A stretch of 20,970 nucleotides of DNA from Pleurotus ostreatus/Saccharomyces cerevisiae fusant (lineage: Eukaryota; Opisthokonta). The notes beneath the pieces were generated by a model. The model ran no database searches, was not told the DNA's origin, and saw only the letters and a program-made list of their open reading frames with translations. Location of the stretch: positions 1-20,970 of the forward strand of contig JAMQCK010000513.1 of assembly GCA_024196135.1 (NCBI GenBank). The letters are read 5' to 3'. Position numbers and translations under genes: made by a program. Of the stretch, positions 1-10,151 are shown piece after piece (the stretch's first letter is position 1; each line of letters opens with the position of its first letter).

Positions 1-873
1 GATGTCGCGAAGGTTGACAAGCGCAAAACCCGCTGCAGAGAGTGCCTCCGAGAGGCGCTGTATCAAGCTGGCTACGCCTGGGGACGGTTAGTGAGTTCAG
101 CGAATATAATAGGGCTTGCTAGTGCGCTCACTGTGTAGGTCCGAGAAGGAATAGCTGATGACGAGGCGGCTCACGCGCGAAGCGTCGCCTGCGACGAAAG
201 GCGACAGCGTGTAAATCTGGTACGTCTCGCAGTCGACGACGATAGTCCGCAACCCGCTCAGGTCGAGCTGCGCGCTCTGAAGACAGCGGTCGACGTGCGC
301 GGTGGCATCCGGGCTCCATCCGAGCGAGAGCATCTGGAGGCTTTCCAGCGCAGGTGGCGGACAGACATCATGGTCCAGCGCATCATCCGGCGGTGCTGTA
401 TCGGACGCATCGAGGACAAGATGGCGCACTGTCGTACCGCAGAGCGCGCCCGCGGGGAAGCGGTCGACAAACATGAGCCCTATCGTCGTGATTGTTTGGC
501 GGCTGATAACCTCCAGCAAGGCAAGCTGCAGGCTCTCCGGACATGATGGCCAGTCGAAGCCTCGGAGGCCAAGACGAGTAAGTCGCTGAGTACCATTGCG
601 AAGGATGTATATGGCAGCGGCGCGAGAGTGACGCGTCGGGGCTTGCAAGGTGAGCGAGCGCACGTAGTCGCCGATATGTGGAGACCCTTTGAGCAGGGCA
701 CAGAAGCGGTCTATGCGTAGACCGGATCCTGGGAGGCTGATGGTGGCGAAGAGGTGTCGCTGACAGATGGGTACGAGCACGGTGCAGACCAACGAGCAGG
801 AAAGGAGCGTATTGATGTCCTCGAATAGATACTCGAATATGATCTCCCACAACTCTGGAGGAAGCTCGGACAT
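1..873 (-). CDS. F-box protein, 5' part (runs off left edge)
   Basis: The F-box lies at the very N-terminus (about residues 2-45), beginning SELPPELWEIIFEYL and followed by the SLVC and RHLFATI features usual in agaricomycete F-box proteins. Such proteins are inferred to bind Skp1 and recruit substrates to an SCF ubiquitin ligase. The rest is leucine-rich without a clear repeat. The unspliced frame stops at 97, but a typical 54-nt intron at 78-131 (donor GTGAGC, branch CTAAC, acceptor CCCCAG) joins exon 132-873 in phase to an exon at 1-77 that continues out of the window. Its translation reads on as SLIQRLSEALSAAGFALVNL, which looks like ordinary coding sequence. 273 codons are visible and the C-terminus is missing. 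The start at 873 is the only ATG that includes the complete F-box. The gene is divergent from the HeLo-like gene, with a 605-bp shared upstream region. The substrate cannot be inferred. Confidence 0.8.
78..131 (-). other. Intron of the left-edge F-box gene
   Basis: 54 nt on the minus strand. It has a GTGAGC donor, an ACTAAC branch point close to the 3' end, and a CCCCAG acceptor. Removing it bypasses the TGA at 97-99 and keeps the frame open to the window edge. Confidence 0.75.
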
Positions 874-1478
874 GACTCGAAGTGCTCAGAGTTTGCGCGG
901 ATCGACGAGCCCAAGGTTATTGTCCTGGGTTGGTTCTGAGAAATCCGAACTTTAGTACTCTCACATCCCCCCCTATATGCAAGTTTACCCCAGAGTCCTC
1001 CAAGCTCGCTGGCTTGCAAGAAACGGCAAAATCGATGACGGGAGCCTTGATGGCGGACGGAGGCAGAAAGTCAAACCATGGCACGTGCGCTTTATTGGTG
1101 CCGTACTTATTCGGCACACGCCGCAACAGCCATCACTGATCACCTTTCTCCTCTCTTCCTTCCTCCACGGTCTCCTTAGGACATTGAGGGCACTGCACAG
1201 ATGCGCTGCATATCCGGACATTCGAAGAAGCGAAAGACATGTCTCAGAGAACAATCACAACAATAACTCTCATCATGAGGTCGTCGAGCCTCAGGCTGTA
1301 GCCTCATGAGGAAGCGCGGAACCTGTCATGACAGACTCAGCCACCGATCGTCCTCGCACGTCCCGGGGTCCTTTATCTGGGAGCTCGAGCTTCGGGCTGC
1401 CCCCTCATCGCTCGCTTTGTTCCCATCTCGCCCAGCCTATCCTCGTACATCCTATCGCCCTCAAGACCCGCGGACGCC
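874..1478. promoter_or_regulatory. Divergent intergenic region between F-box and HeLo-like genes
   Basis: 605 bp with no convincing coding sequence on either strand. It must hold the promoters of both flanking genes. A pyrimidine-rich run lies at about 1141-1175. CATGAGG at 1274-1280 is repeated in inverted form within the palindrome CCTCATGAGG at 1302-1311, so the segment 1274-1311 could fold back. No clear TATA box was seen for either gene. Confidence 0.5.
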
Positions 1479-3172
1479 ATGGCACCCATCGACGGCCAGC
1501 GCAATTCCCGCATTCAGGCCATACTTCCATCCATTTCACGGAGCGCTAGCTACCGCAAGCATGGGCGCGCACGCGGTGACGCTTCACCCGCCATGCCGTC
1601 GCTTACCATGACTTCCTCGCGCCTTCTCGACTCCCAAGAAAGTACGACCGAAGACAAGGGTGGCAAGAAGCCGGAGGAACGACGGCCAGACTCACCTATA
1701 CGTTGGACCGATATGATCCCTCCCTCCCTTTCGCTGCCCTCCCACCTCGACGAGTCCGATTCCGATTCGCCGGCTGCGCCCACCCCTTCGGATTCTGACG
1801 GGGGCCAAGCACCGTCTGACGCGTCGGAGACATCGACGACGCCTACCGACGGGAGGACGCCCGACGAAGTGGATTGCCTTGAGGAGGAAGCGGAGTCAGA
1901 CCTCGGCGATCTATTCGACTCTGTCAAGCACTGCGTTGCCACCGCGGTCGATACTCTCGTCGACTATGGACCGGATATCTTGCAAGATGTCCTTGAGCAC
2001 TCAGGCGACCTCCTGGGCTTGGTACCCGTGCCAGGACTCGGGACAGCGGCGAAGACCTTGCTCATTATCCTCCGGGAGACGAAGAAAGTGAGGAAGAACC
2101 GCAGCGAGTGCATGCACCTCACACAGCGCTGCGCGCTGCTGCTCATCGACGTGCGCTCCTGCCTTGATCAACTTGGCGACGACCTGGCGGAGGACCTGAG
2201 CGATGCGGTAGCGAGGGTGACGCGGTATGTCTTCGCCTCTCACACGCGGGCGGTTCGCTTAGTCATGTCCAAAGGAAGATGCTGGAGATTCAAATGTTCT
2301 TGACGAAGAAGAACGACAGTGCATACTTCACTCGGCTCAAAGGAAGCTCGGACTTGGCGGTGGACATCCAGCAGTACACGCGTCAGCTTGATGCGGCGAT
2401 GGCGTCGTTCTCGGTGCGTGGCAGATCTGCGCTGGTTCTCCCTTCATGTGGTTGACATAGACCCTAGACATCGGTCAAGTTCTTGATGTTGCGGCAGATT
2501 CGTGTTCTACATGCGAACAAGGAAAAGCTGCCCGCCTCGTCGTCTTGGAGGGCGTCCGAGCTGGCAGCTCAGGCCGCGGACCTCATCCAGCGCGGCAAGA
2601 TCGCGACGACCAGTGCGGACGTTACCACGCTCTTTGGAGAAAACTTTGGCGGACCTTGCTCATCTCGCGCGAGCAGCGCTCGGACGATGCCTGGCAATTT
2701 GAATGTCACTATTCCTCCATGCGACGCGACAATACCCCCAGACTGCTCCCCGTGCTCCTCGACCTCGACGGAGAAGGACTGCGGCTCTCGCGCGCCTAGC
2801 GAAGCGCCCGATGCGGACCCGCCTGCCTCCCCGACTACCCCAGGCTCGCCGCCGCTTCAAATGGGCGTGGTCGACACCGCGCGCAAGGTCTGGCTGGGCG
2901 ACGCGCGCACGAGCTGGCTCGGGAATCCTGCGGACACGACCGTGCGCTACCCCTCGCTCTCGCCGGCGCAGATCGCGCGCATCAAGACGCGGCTCAGAGG
3001 GGAGATGCGCGAGTTCGATATGCAGGAGAAGCTCGCGGAGTTGAGGATTTTCATCGATCTGGCGGTGCAGATGCGCGGTGCGCTGCTAGACTTTCTGGCG
3101 GAGGAGGGCTCGCATATTCCGCTGGCGTTGAGGGCGTTGAGTCATTTGAGGGTGACTGAGTTGTCGGAGTAG
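1479..3172 (+). CDS. MLKL/HeLo-like N-terminal-domain protein
   Basis: Exons 1479-2224, 2263-2413 and 2468-3172 give 533 residues. The ATG at 1479 sits in a good context (GCCATGG); a downstream in-frame ATG near 1592 is possible. Residues 1-140 are Ser/Pro/Asp/Glu-rich and look disordered. Residues about 144-322 form a helical domain with the features of fungal MLKL-NTD/HeLo-like bundles: a hydrophobic helix around GLVPVPGLGTAAKTLL, then CALLLIDVRSCLDQLGDD, then a run ending DIQQYTRQLDAAMASFS. In this family the bundle is known or suspected to insert in membranes during regulated cell death or to act as an adaptor. A second disordered linker (about 345-440) leads to a C-terminal helical segment with LSPAQIARIKTRLRGEM. 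No kinase, NACHT or repeat domain follows. Family placement is by remembered sequence pattern; a cell-death role is inference. Confidence 0.72.
2225..2262 (+). other. Very short intron (38 nt) in the HeLo-like gene
   Basis: Donor GTATGT, acceptor CTTAG. Splicing joins VARVTR to HVQRKMLEIQMFLTKK, which keeps the helical domain open. Without it the frame stops at 2303. At 38 nt it is the shortest intron in the window. Confidence 0.6.
2414..2467 (+). other. Second intron of the HeLo-like gene
   Basis: 54 nt with donor GTGCGT and acceptor CCCTAG, phase 0. A competing ATAG acceptor 7 nt upstream would shift the frame out of the long C-terminal ORF, so 2467 was chosen. Confidence 0.65.
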
Positions 3173-3284
3173 GGTGTCGGGAGGAAGAGGGAGGCTGGCT
3201 CGCCAAGTGTCTGGACGGCTTGATTGTACATTATCGCTATACCCGACTGTCGCTACAATGGATACCATTATGGCTATCATAGTA

Positions 3285-4284
3285 TCATGCGTCGTACGGC
3301 TTCATGACCAAGTTGCTGCGGACGTCGCGGGCGAAGTTGCTTGGGATGCCCTGCTTCCAGCCCGGGACCTCGAAGGTGGAGGTGTGGCACCAGGGCTTGA
3401 GGGCGAGCTCGGTCTCGATGGTGTGGGCGAAGTGCTCTGACCAGCCGTTGCGCGGGAAGGCGGTGGTGGTGCTCTCGATGAGCTGTGGGTGGATGAGGTT
3501 GGCGCGGCTGAGGAGCAGATGAGTTCTAGTCAGGACAGTGGTGCCAGTGGCCGCGAATTCGACTTACAGGCCGACGTTGTCGAGGATGGTGGCGAGCTGG
3601 AGGACCTGGCCGATGGTTGTGATATTCCCGCTTGGAACTACAAGTCAGTTTACTCATCGCTTGACAGGAGCAAGACCACCGACCCCTTTACGAAGATATC
3701 CTGATGCCGTATGATCGCGTCTGCGACGCTGTCCGCCTGGTCCGCGGGCGCGCCGTGCGCGAGGAGGTGGTCGCGGGCGACGATGGCGCCGGCGAACTCG
3801 AAGGAGAGCTTGGTGGTGGAGAGGAAGCGCTCGGCGGTGCCGATGTCGTGGAGGAGACATGTGATGTAGTAGGTCGCGGGGTCGTAGGACCAGGTGGGGA
3901 AGTGGGTGCGGACGAGGGCGGAGCCTGGGGGGAGAAGTGGAGTGGAGTGGTTGAGTTGTTTGAGGGATGTGTGAGAGTGAGAGGATGGCGGCATACCGTA
4001 GATGTAAACGCGCCGACTATGGTTGTAGGTGTTCTGATCGAGTTCTTTCTGTGATTGAGGAGGCGGTCAGGAAATGGAGGATGGGCAATGTATCAACGCA
4101 CCTTGACGAATGCTTCCACTGCGTCTACTATCGGAGATTTTGGTGCCGAAAAATCGGCGGCGGTGAAGAGATCCTGCTTGGGATTGGCACCGCTAGCTGT
4201 GGGGTGGTCCTTGAAGAGCACATCCGGGTCGCGGGGAACGGCGGTGAAGCCGTAGAACGTGATGGGGTCGGACGGGGTGGTCAT
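3285..4284 (-). CDS. Cyanamide hydratase-like HD-domain protein
   Basis: Five exons, read 4284-4102, 4048-3997, 3924-3684, 3630-3568 and 3507-3285, give 253 residues, the usual length for fungal cyanamide hydratases (Myrothecium Cah, yeast Ddi2/Ddi3). These enzymes hydrate cyanamide to urea in a metal-dependent HD-domain site. Family signatures are intact: NHSRRVYIYG (His71), CLLHDIGTAERF (His104-Asp105), ARDHLL (His131), IIRHQDIF (His152) and TIGQVLQLATILDNVG (Asp176), followed by HPQLIE, a Pro-Arg-x-Gly-Trp stretch and KPWCHT. All introns are 53-72 nt with canonical ends, and every junction lands on a conserved motif, so the gene appears functional. It converges on the HeLo-like gene, with 112 bp between stop codons, and is preceded by a TATA-like box. 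The true substrate in this fungus may be another nitrile-like compound. Confidence 0.9.
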
Positions 4285-4353
4285 GAGAGGTGGCGGAAAG
4301 AAGAAGTATGAGGCTCGAGAGAGGAAGGATAGCCCAGCTACTCGACGCGCTGG

Positions 4354-4361
4354 CCTTTATA
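4354..4361 (-). promoter_or_regulatory. TATA-like box upstream of the cyanamide hydratase-like gene
   Basis: TATAAAGG on the minus strand, about 70 bp before the ATG at 4284. Position and sequence fit a core promoter element; transcription start is not known. Confidence 0.4.
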
Positions 4362-4594
4362 AGCGTCCACCTTCTCAAGCAGCCGTTGCGTCCGTCATGC
4401 TCGGGGAGGTTATGACTCGCGCCTTCGACGCATGACGCGATGTGCAGCTGGCCGAGGCCGTCGTGAGCGCTGCGCGAGAGTATTGTTGGACGCTTCGAGG
4501 GCGTGACCTGGTCTATAAGCGCGACGAAGGAGGTTGTATCAGCGCGAAGCCCTGTGTGTATAAGCGTGACCGGTATATGAGCGCGATAGGTCCT

Positions 4595-4647
4595 TGAGCG
4601 CTGCTAGAAGGAGCGGTGAGCGCTGCCAGAAGGAGCCGTGAGCGCTA
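4595..4647. repeat. 22-nt tandem repeat, about 2.4 copies
   Basis: Two near-identical units of TGAGCGCTGC-Y-AGAAGGAGC-S-G at 4595-4616 and 4617-4638, then a partial third starting TGAGCGCTA. The core TGAGCGCT also occurs alone nearby, near 4464. Confidence 0.75.
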
Positions 4648-4808
4648 GGAGTTGCTAGCGCGCCCGCGTTGGAGGTTTCCGTTTCGGAAGGGGTATGATG
4701 GGGGTATGTGGGGAAGGGGAGGAGGACGAGACGAATTCGAAATGGGAACAAGGCCTTCCTCATTGGGAAGTACGGGGTAAGATAGTGACGTAGCTTAGGT
4801 TTACTCAC

Positions 4809-5000
4809 TTTCGGAAAGTCGTTGAGCTTGAACATGAAGACGCTCAGGAAAACGAGGGCTGTCAAACGAGCTGCATTGAACACTGTATGTGTCTGCTATA
4901 GATACGACGAGGAAGAGATAGCTGGCAATCGACATCATTTCCCCAGAGTTGGACACTCACCTGCTGCGCGATGGGGCGCATAGTCTGCCGGCGAAAGCAG
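4809..5000 (-). pseudogene. Exon-like traces of a possible membrane-protein gene
   Basis: On the minus strand, a segment ending at 4961 and a segment 4882-4809 are separated by a plausible 78-nt intron (donor GTGAGT, acceptor TACAG). The joined frame reads SPADYAPHRAAVFNAARLTA and then LVFLSVFMFKLNDFPK, a short hydrophobic helix, and ends at another GTGAGT donor. I could not find a start codon, a convincing upstream exon chain or a 3' exon, and I do not recognise the peptide. It may be a decayed gene or chance. Confidence 0.2.
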
Positions 5001-6536
5001 GTGCGATTGAATTGAGAGGGGCGTTGCACTGGTCTAGAATGAGGACACGACTCTGACTGAGGCGGGCGAGGATACGGCTCGACTGAGGCGCGGGCCGCGC
5101 CGTGTCAGCTGGTGAGGATCAGCAGATAGACAGCCTTCGCCGAGGTGAGGAGGCAGAGACGCGAGCCCTTTGTACCGGGGGTGCCGAGCTGCGCGGCGGG
5201 TGCCTGTGTCCGACTCCGGGCCTGCAGAGGCCTGAAGCTGGACGACATGGTGGTGCCTGAGCAGGAGACCGCAGGAGAGAAGGACGCGACACGCGTTGAA
5301 GATGCTGCCGCTGTGGGCGCTGCAGAACGCGGAATGATCGTCGCGACATCGACGAACATGTGAGCAGTCTGCTGAAGGCGCAATGTCTTCGCGAAGATAG
5401 CCTTGTTGTATGGCGATAGCAGTGGCACGCGTGCGATGTTGTTCTTGCGCCTTCGGATCAAGACACGTCGACAGATTTCGAGAGGCATGGAAGATTGTCG
5501 AGCGTATGTATCGCACTGCGCTGGTTCTCGAGTCATCGTGGCCATCGTTTCTGTCGATGCTCGGTCATCTGGCGGTAACTCTGTACACGGCCTTGACGCC
5601 GTGTATTCATCGTCCTGGCGGTCGTGCTGATTGTGCGACGCGGCTAGCAGGGCTGACGTGGATCCACGCAGCGCATGGGATGGGAATCGCGAAAGAAATC
5701 ACAGGAGAGACGTACATATAAGCGTGATGGTGGGGATGGGGAAGAGACGCACCATCTCTGATGGCAGGGAGAATCTGTGGTTCTCTGTTCGCGGGAGGCT
5801 GCGGGCACGCCGTACGCGATGAGCTCCAAGCCTGCAGGCGGGGAGGAGGGCAGAGTAGCCATTCGAGCTCGGGAAATAATCAAGGGAACTCGTGCGGAAA
5901 ATGGAGCTGCGCATCCGCCGGAACGAGGCGAACTAGAGTTGGGACTAGTCTATACCTGAGCAGTGATATGGCGCGGGCGATACCGTGATGGAGGGACCTG
6001 GCGCGATAGCTGTGACTGGGCGGGCGCGACTGTCGTGCGTCTGCGCCCGTCCTACCGTAGGCCCCACAGTTCAAGCATACAATCGACCAAGTCCACGACC
6101 GCCAGCTGCTATTGTCCACTCTGAAGCCGCGGATTTACGGCAGCCGCGGCAGAAGAAGAACGAAAACGAGGCGAAAAGCGGGCAGTTGGGGGGACAAGCG
6201 CGGATTGGGCTGACTAAGCGGCGAGAATTTGAAATCGGGCTGGTTACCATCCTCGGGCGGGTTTCTCGACGCCGACCACAGCGGCCGCCTGTTCTGTTCT
6301 CTACCTGCTCTCCGTTCGTTCGTTATCGGCGCGCAGCCTCTGTAGCAGTGCGTGGTCGACGCGCGCCCTCTTTCTACCCGCTTTACTCATGTTTGGCACA
6401 GTCTCGTTGTCCGGAACGCCCACGAGCCGATTAATTCGACAGCGTCGCGCGCGCGCCGGACGTCGACGACAAGCTATCCGTGCGCCTTATGGCTGTTCTT
6501 GCGCCTGTAGACTGGAATTCGCCCAGAGATAACACC

Positions 6537-9333
6537 ATGGACGCGCCCAAGCAGCGGTCTCAGTCCGCCGATCCATCCCAGCCGACCTTCCAGCCGCCCC
6601 ACCCTCAGCGCCAGCAATCCCAAGCCCAGCAGCCGCCTGCAGGACCACCCTTCGTCTTCCAACAACAACCCCAAGGCTCCTGGACGCCCTCCATCGCTGC
6701 CCAACCCTTTTATCCGTCCTTCTATCAAAATCAGCAGCAGCCGCAGCAGCCTCAACAACAGCAGCAGCCCTACCCTCCGCAGGCCTACCTCGACCCCGCC
6801 AACGCCCAGATCGCGCAGTGGGCTTACCACCAGATGATGGTGCAGCAAGGGTACGCGATGCCGCCTCAAATGCAGCACCCAGGCCAGCGCGGTTCACCTC
6901 AGGGCGCACCCGGCGACTTTTTCTCCCAAAATACGTTCAACCCCTTCCCATCTGGCACCCCTCCCCCGAACCCGCGCACCGGGAGCTCGACAGACGTCCC
7001 AGCAGGACCGCAGTTTGCCGGCTTCCATCCCTATCGCAGGCCGAATCGCCAAGCGTCACATTCCTCTTCGGACAATAACGAGTGGCGCCCGCCGCCAGCT
7101 CAAGCGCCCTACGCCCGTCCCGAGGCTTCAGGCTCGTCGTCCTCGCTGAACTCCAACGGCAGCGGCGGCCAGCGCCAACGGACGAACAGCAACCACAGCG
7201 GCCAGAACGTCCCGTCGCCTGTCGGACCTGGCGGCCGGAGGATGTCGCCGAGCAATTCACCGTCCCCGCAGGGGCAGCCATCGCGCACGCCACATCACCG
7301 TACTGGCTCGGGATCATCATCTTCGACTGCCACGGCTAGCCTGAGGCAGGGGCGGTCCCCCTCAGTGTCCTCAGGCACGTCGGCGACATCTACGCCTTCC
7401 ACCGCGACATCGACTTCTCAGGCGCGCGTCGCGCGCCCGTCGCCGCTCTCACAAGGTGTCACCTCCACCTCGGAGAAGCGCATGTCCCGCGATGACAGCG
7501 ATCTCGCTCAATTCATGTCTTCCGCGCCGTCGGACATGACTCCTGGGGGCAAGGATGTGCACCGCAGCGGTCTCAAGGGACGATTACGACGTGCCTTATC
7601 GCTCAACGCTTCGCAGACCCTGCAGGAGGAGAACGAGGACGACGACGCGTCAATCAAGGCTTCTACATATGCTGCCACCAACGGCAAGAAGGACACTACG
7701 TCTGCAGGGAAGGCGCCTATGGGGCCGGACCATGGTCAGGACGATGGCGCGTCGACCGCGACGGTGCAGACGAAGAAGAGTCGCTCGCTCTTTAACCGTC
7801 GCTTCAACGCCAGCACGGACAACATCTCGCTGTCCTCCACCGTCAGTAGCGCGAGTGTCATGATCCGCAAGCTCGGCTCAATGGGCAAGCTCGCACGACG
7901 TAACTCGCTCGCCGGCATCACGTCGCTCTTCAAGGATAAGGAGAAGGACAAAGAGGGCGACGGGAAGAAGTCGAAGAAGAAAAAGGGGAAGGGCGAGACG
8001 AGCGAGGCCAGCGTGTCGCACGTCACTGCCGAGATGGATAGGTTGGGTTCGGATTGGAATGCTCCCGAGATGGCTGGGCTGAGCCCGGCGGCGAAGTTGG
8101 CACGACAACACACGTTGAAGACCAACGCCGAGGCAGCAGCGAAGGCGAAGGCGGAAGCAGAGGCGGCTGCAGCATCGGCAGCAGGAGGAAGCGCAGCTGG
8201 GGTTGCGACGTGGGATCGCAACACGCATACACGGCAGGGCTCCGCTTCGCCCGTGAAGGGTGGAGGCATCGTGCGTGTCAACGAGGATGGCACGCGCGTG
8301 ATTGTAGAAGAAGATGAGGACGACGATGACCGGAGCGACGACGCGCACTACGGGACCACGTATGGCACGACGCACGAGGGTTGGAATGATGATGAGGATT
8401 GGGACGGTCGGGATGAGGACGCTGGCGACGACTTCGAGGAGGACGTGACGATCACGCAGCCGGTAAACATCAACGGCATGACGGCGATCCAGCGTCTCAG
8501 CTTGGATAGCGACGGCGGCGTATTCCAGTTCGTACAATTCGAGCCGCAGATTCACCAGCCCCGCGACCCAGAGCGCGAGAAGAAGCCGAAGAAGGGTATC
8601 CTGAAGAGTACGTGGCCTACGCTAAGCGCGACTCAATCTCGGCTAACTTGTGTCACAGATGCTGGCACCTACAACCAGCACAGCTACTTGGCGGACGGCT
8701 CGACGCCTGCGATGCGGACACGATCCAACTCGTACAATGCCCATCCGGCGCAGGTCGAGCCGGGCCCGCTGGCGCGTATGCCGTCGCCAGACCCTGACCA
8801 TATCGACGGGCTTCATCGACACGGTTCGCACTCGTCGCACCACTCCACGCCAACGAACGCGGCCGCGCCAACGTTGCCTCCCCTCTCCTTCGACTCGACT
8901 ATTGCCATCGGCGAGGCGACGCATAAGGAGCAGACCGACCACATCGTCTCACCGTCGCCTACCGGTGGTGGCGGTGACCGGACGTCGGCGATCTTCATCC
9001 ATCCGAACTCGTCCGCACCGGCGCTGTCGACAATCGCGAAGGCGCCGTCATTGACTCATCGCTCGGCGACTACGCCCGCGAAGTCGCCCGCGTTCTCGAA
9101 CGCGTTGTCGTTGTGGGAGACGTTCCCGAAGTTCGTGTACGACCGGCGAAGCGAGCCTGCGACCTGGAGTCGGTTGACCCCCGCCCTGGCGCAGTCCATC
9201 AAGGAGGAGTTGAACTCGTACAAAATGGAGGAGATGGAGGTCCACGCGGCCAGCCGTATCCAGTACGTATAACCTATATTGACGACGAGCGACCTTGACT
9301 GACATGCATTCCAGCACGCAGTTCTTTGTCTGA
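6537..9333 (+). CDS. BNI4: Bni4-like protein phosphatase-1 scaffold
   Basis: Exons 6537-8607, 8659-9262 and 9315-9333 give 897 residues. Splicing the last 19-nt exon replaces an early stop with the C-terminus RIHTQFFV, which matches how Bni4-family proteins end. Conserved blocks seen: FNASTDNISLSSTVSSASV with GKLARRNSLAGITSLFKD (about 417-467), a KKGILKN segment (about 685) that fits the SILK-type PP1-docking pattern [GS]-I-L-[RK], and a C-terminal block YDRRSEPATWSRLTPALAQ plus IKEELNSYKMEEMEVH (about 850-890). The rest is low complexity: Gln/Pro-rich N-terminus, Ser/Thr-rich middle, a Lys-rich stretch and an acidic stretch. In yeast, Bni4 ties PP1 (Glc7) and chitin synthase III to septins at the bud neck. 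A role in septum or wall placement here is inference. The ATG at 6537 has a good context; an in-frame ATG at 6489 would add 16 residues. Confidence 0.68.
8608..8658 (+). other. BNI4: 51-nt intron that keeps frame if retained
   Basis: Donor GTACGT, branch GGCTAAC, acceptor TCACAG. Its length is a multiple of three and it has no in-frame stop, so retention would insert 17 residues directly after the GILK motif. Confidence 0.75.
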
Positions 9334-10151
9334 TTCGATGCATCTTGACGCACCGGCCAAAACCTATCTATACGTCCACTATATCTCTGTTTATTCCCAT
9401 ACGCCGCCTGTATTCAGCCCCTCGGGCAGAATTACAGACTCAGGCGCCAGGTCCGCCAGTTATACATGCATCGGTATCCACTCTTCCCTCGCCAACGTTC
9501 CCCACAAGTACCCGCACGGACTCTCACCTCAGTTCCCTCTTTCTTCGTGAAGGATACCCGCTCATTCGTTTACAAGCATAATTATCAGCAGCATATTCGC
9601 ACCGCTCTGCACGCTCGTTTCTATACTATACTGTCGGGCGCGGGGCGCCCCGTTTGGTTTCGTGCGACGTGTGGGGCGCGGTCGGACGGTGTACCGGAGT
9701 CATACCATCGCTGGTTCATAGCGCCTGTATCTAGTATCCCGCATGCGGACTGCACCACTCATACCAGACCCTACGTACGCACTCAACACAACAACTCATC
9801 GGTCGTCCTCGGCCTGCACATACGCATCCCCTGCAGCAGCAGCATCGCTCCCTGTTTCCATCTCCTTTCTGTCTGCTTTCATGTGTCCTAAGTATTTCTA
9901 TCATCATGATTGGGCTCACGAAGAGATTATCAAGATGCGATTGTGTATACCAGGCTACAGGCAGCCACGAATCTGACAGTGACAAGGTGGCGAACCGTCA
10001 CTGGCGCTTCTCGTGACGGTGAGTACCTCGGCATTCTCCGTTCCATTCAACGTCTCCGTGGGTGATGTAAGGCGCTTGCTCCTCCCTCTCATCACGATCC
10101 TTCGATAAGGCCTAAATTCGTGGTTATACTTCGACGGCAACTCTCGCTAGA
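9334..10151. other. Intergenic region between Bni4-like and F-box genes
   Basis: 818 bp. It holds the 3' end of one gene and the promoter of the next. No exon-like sequence was found. Two fold-back sequences stand out: GGGCGCGGGGCGCCCCG near 9637-9653 and a perfect 8-bp inverted repeat at 9994-10020. Confidence 0.5.
9994..10020. repeat. Perfect 8-bp inverted repeat
   Basis: ACCGTCAC and GTGACGGT separated by 11 nt, about 130 bp before the F-box start at 10152. It could be a dimeric regulator site or a chance hairpin. Confidence 0.5.

Larger units (their letters stand above)
4285..6536. other. Long intergenic region with no confident gene
   Basis: 2.25 kb between the divergent cyanamide hydratase-like and Bni4-like genes. 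It holds the TATA-like box, dispersed copies of an octamer-like motif TATAAGCG (near 4359, 4513 and 4557, and once near 5718), a 22-nt tandem repeat at 4595, and splice-site-like signals on the minus strand around 4800-4970. Many open frames of 60-160 codons exist on both strands, but none shows a recognisable domain or a consistent spliced model. The last 250 bp contain pyrimidine-rich sequence and serve as leader/promoter for the gene starting at 6537. Confidence 0.5.

Noticed and set aside
5034..5545. Minus-strand open frames of 146 and 160 codons in the large gap
   Set aside because: They overlap in different frames, show no domain, and could not be linked by splicing to the hydrophobic exon-like segment downstream.
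5985..6434. Plus-strand open frame of 149 codons before the Bni4-like gene
   Set aside because: Arg/Pro-rich composition with no domain, in what should be promoter and leader sequence.
6480..6536. Extended start of the Bni4-like protein
   Set aside because: An ATG at 6489 is in frame, but the one at 6537 has a better context and begins the Gln/Pro-rich region directly. The extension is possible but unsupported.
7736..8555. Minus-strand open frames of 185 and 225 codons
   Set aside because: Antisense to the Bni4-like gene. They mirror Lys/Glu-rich repeats as Leu/Ser/Phe runs, and no domain is visible.
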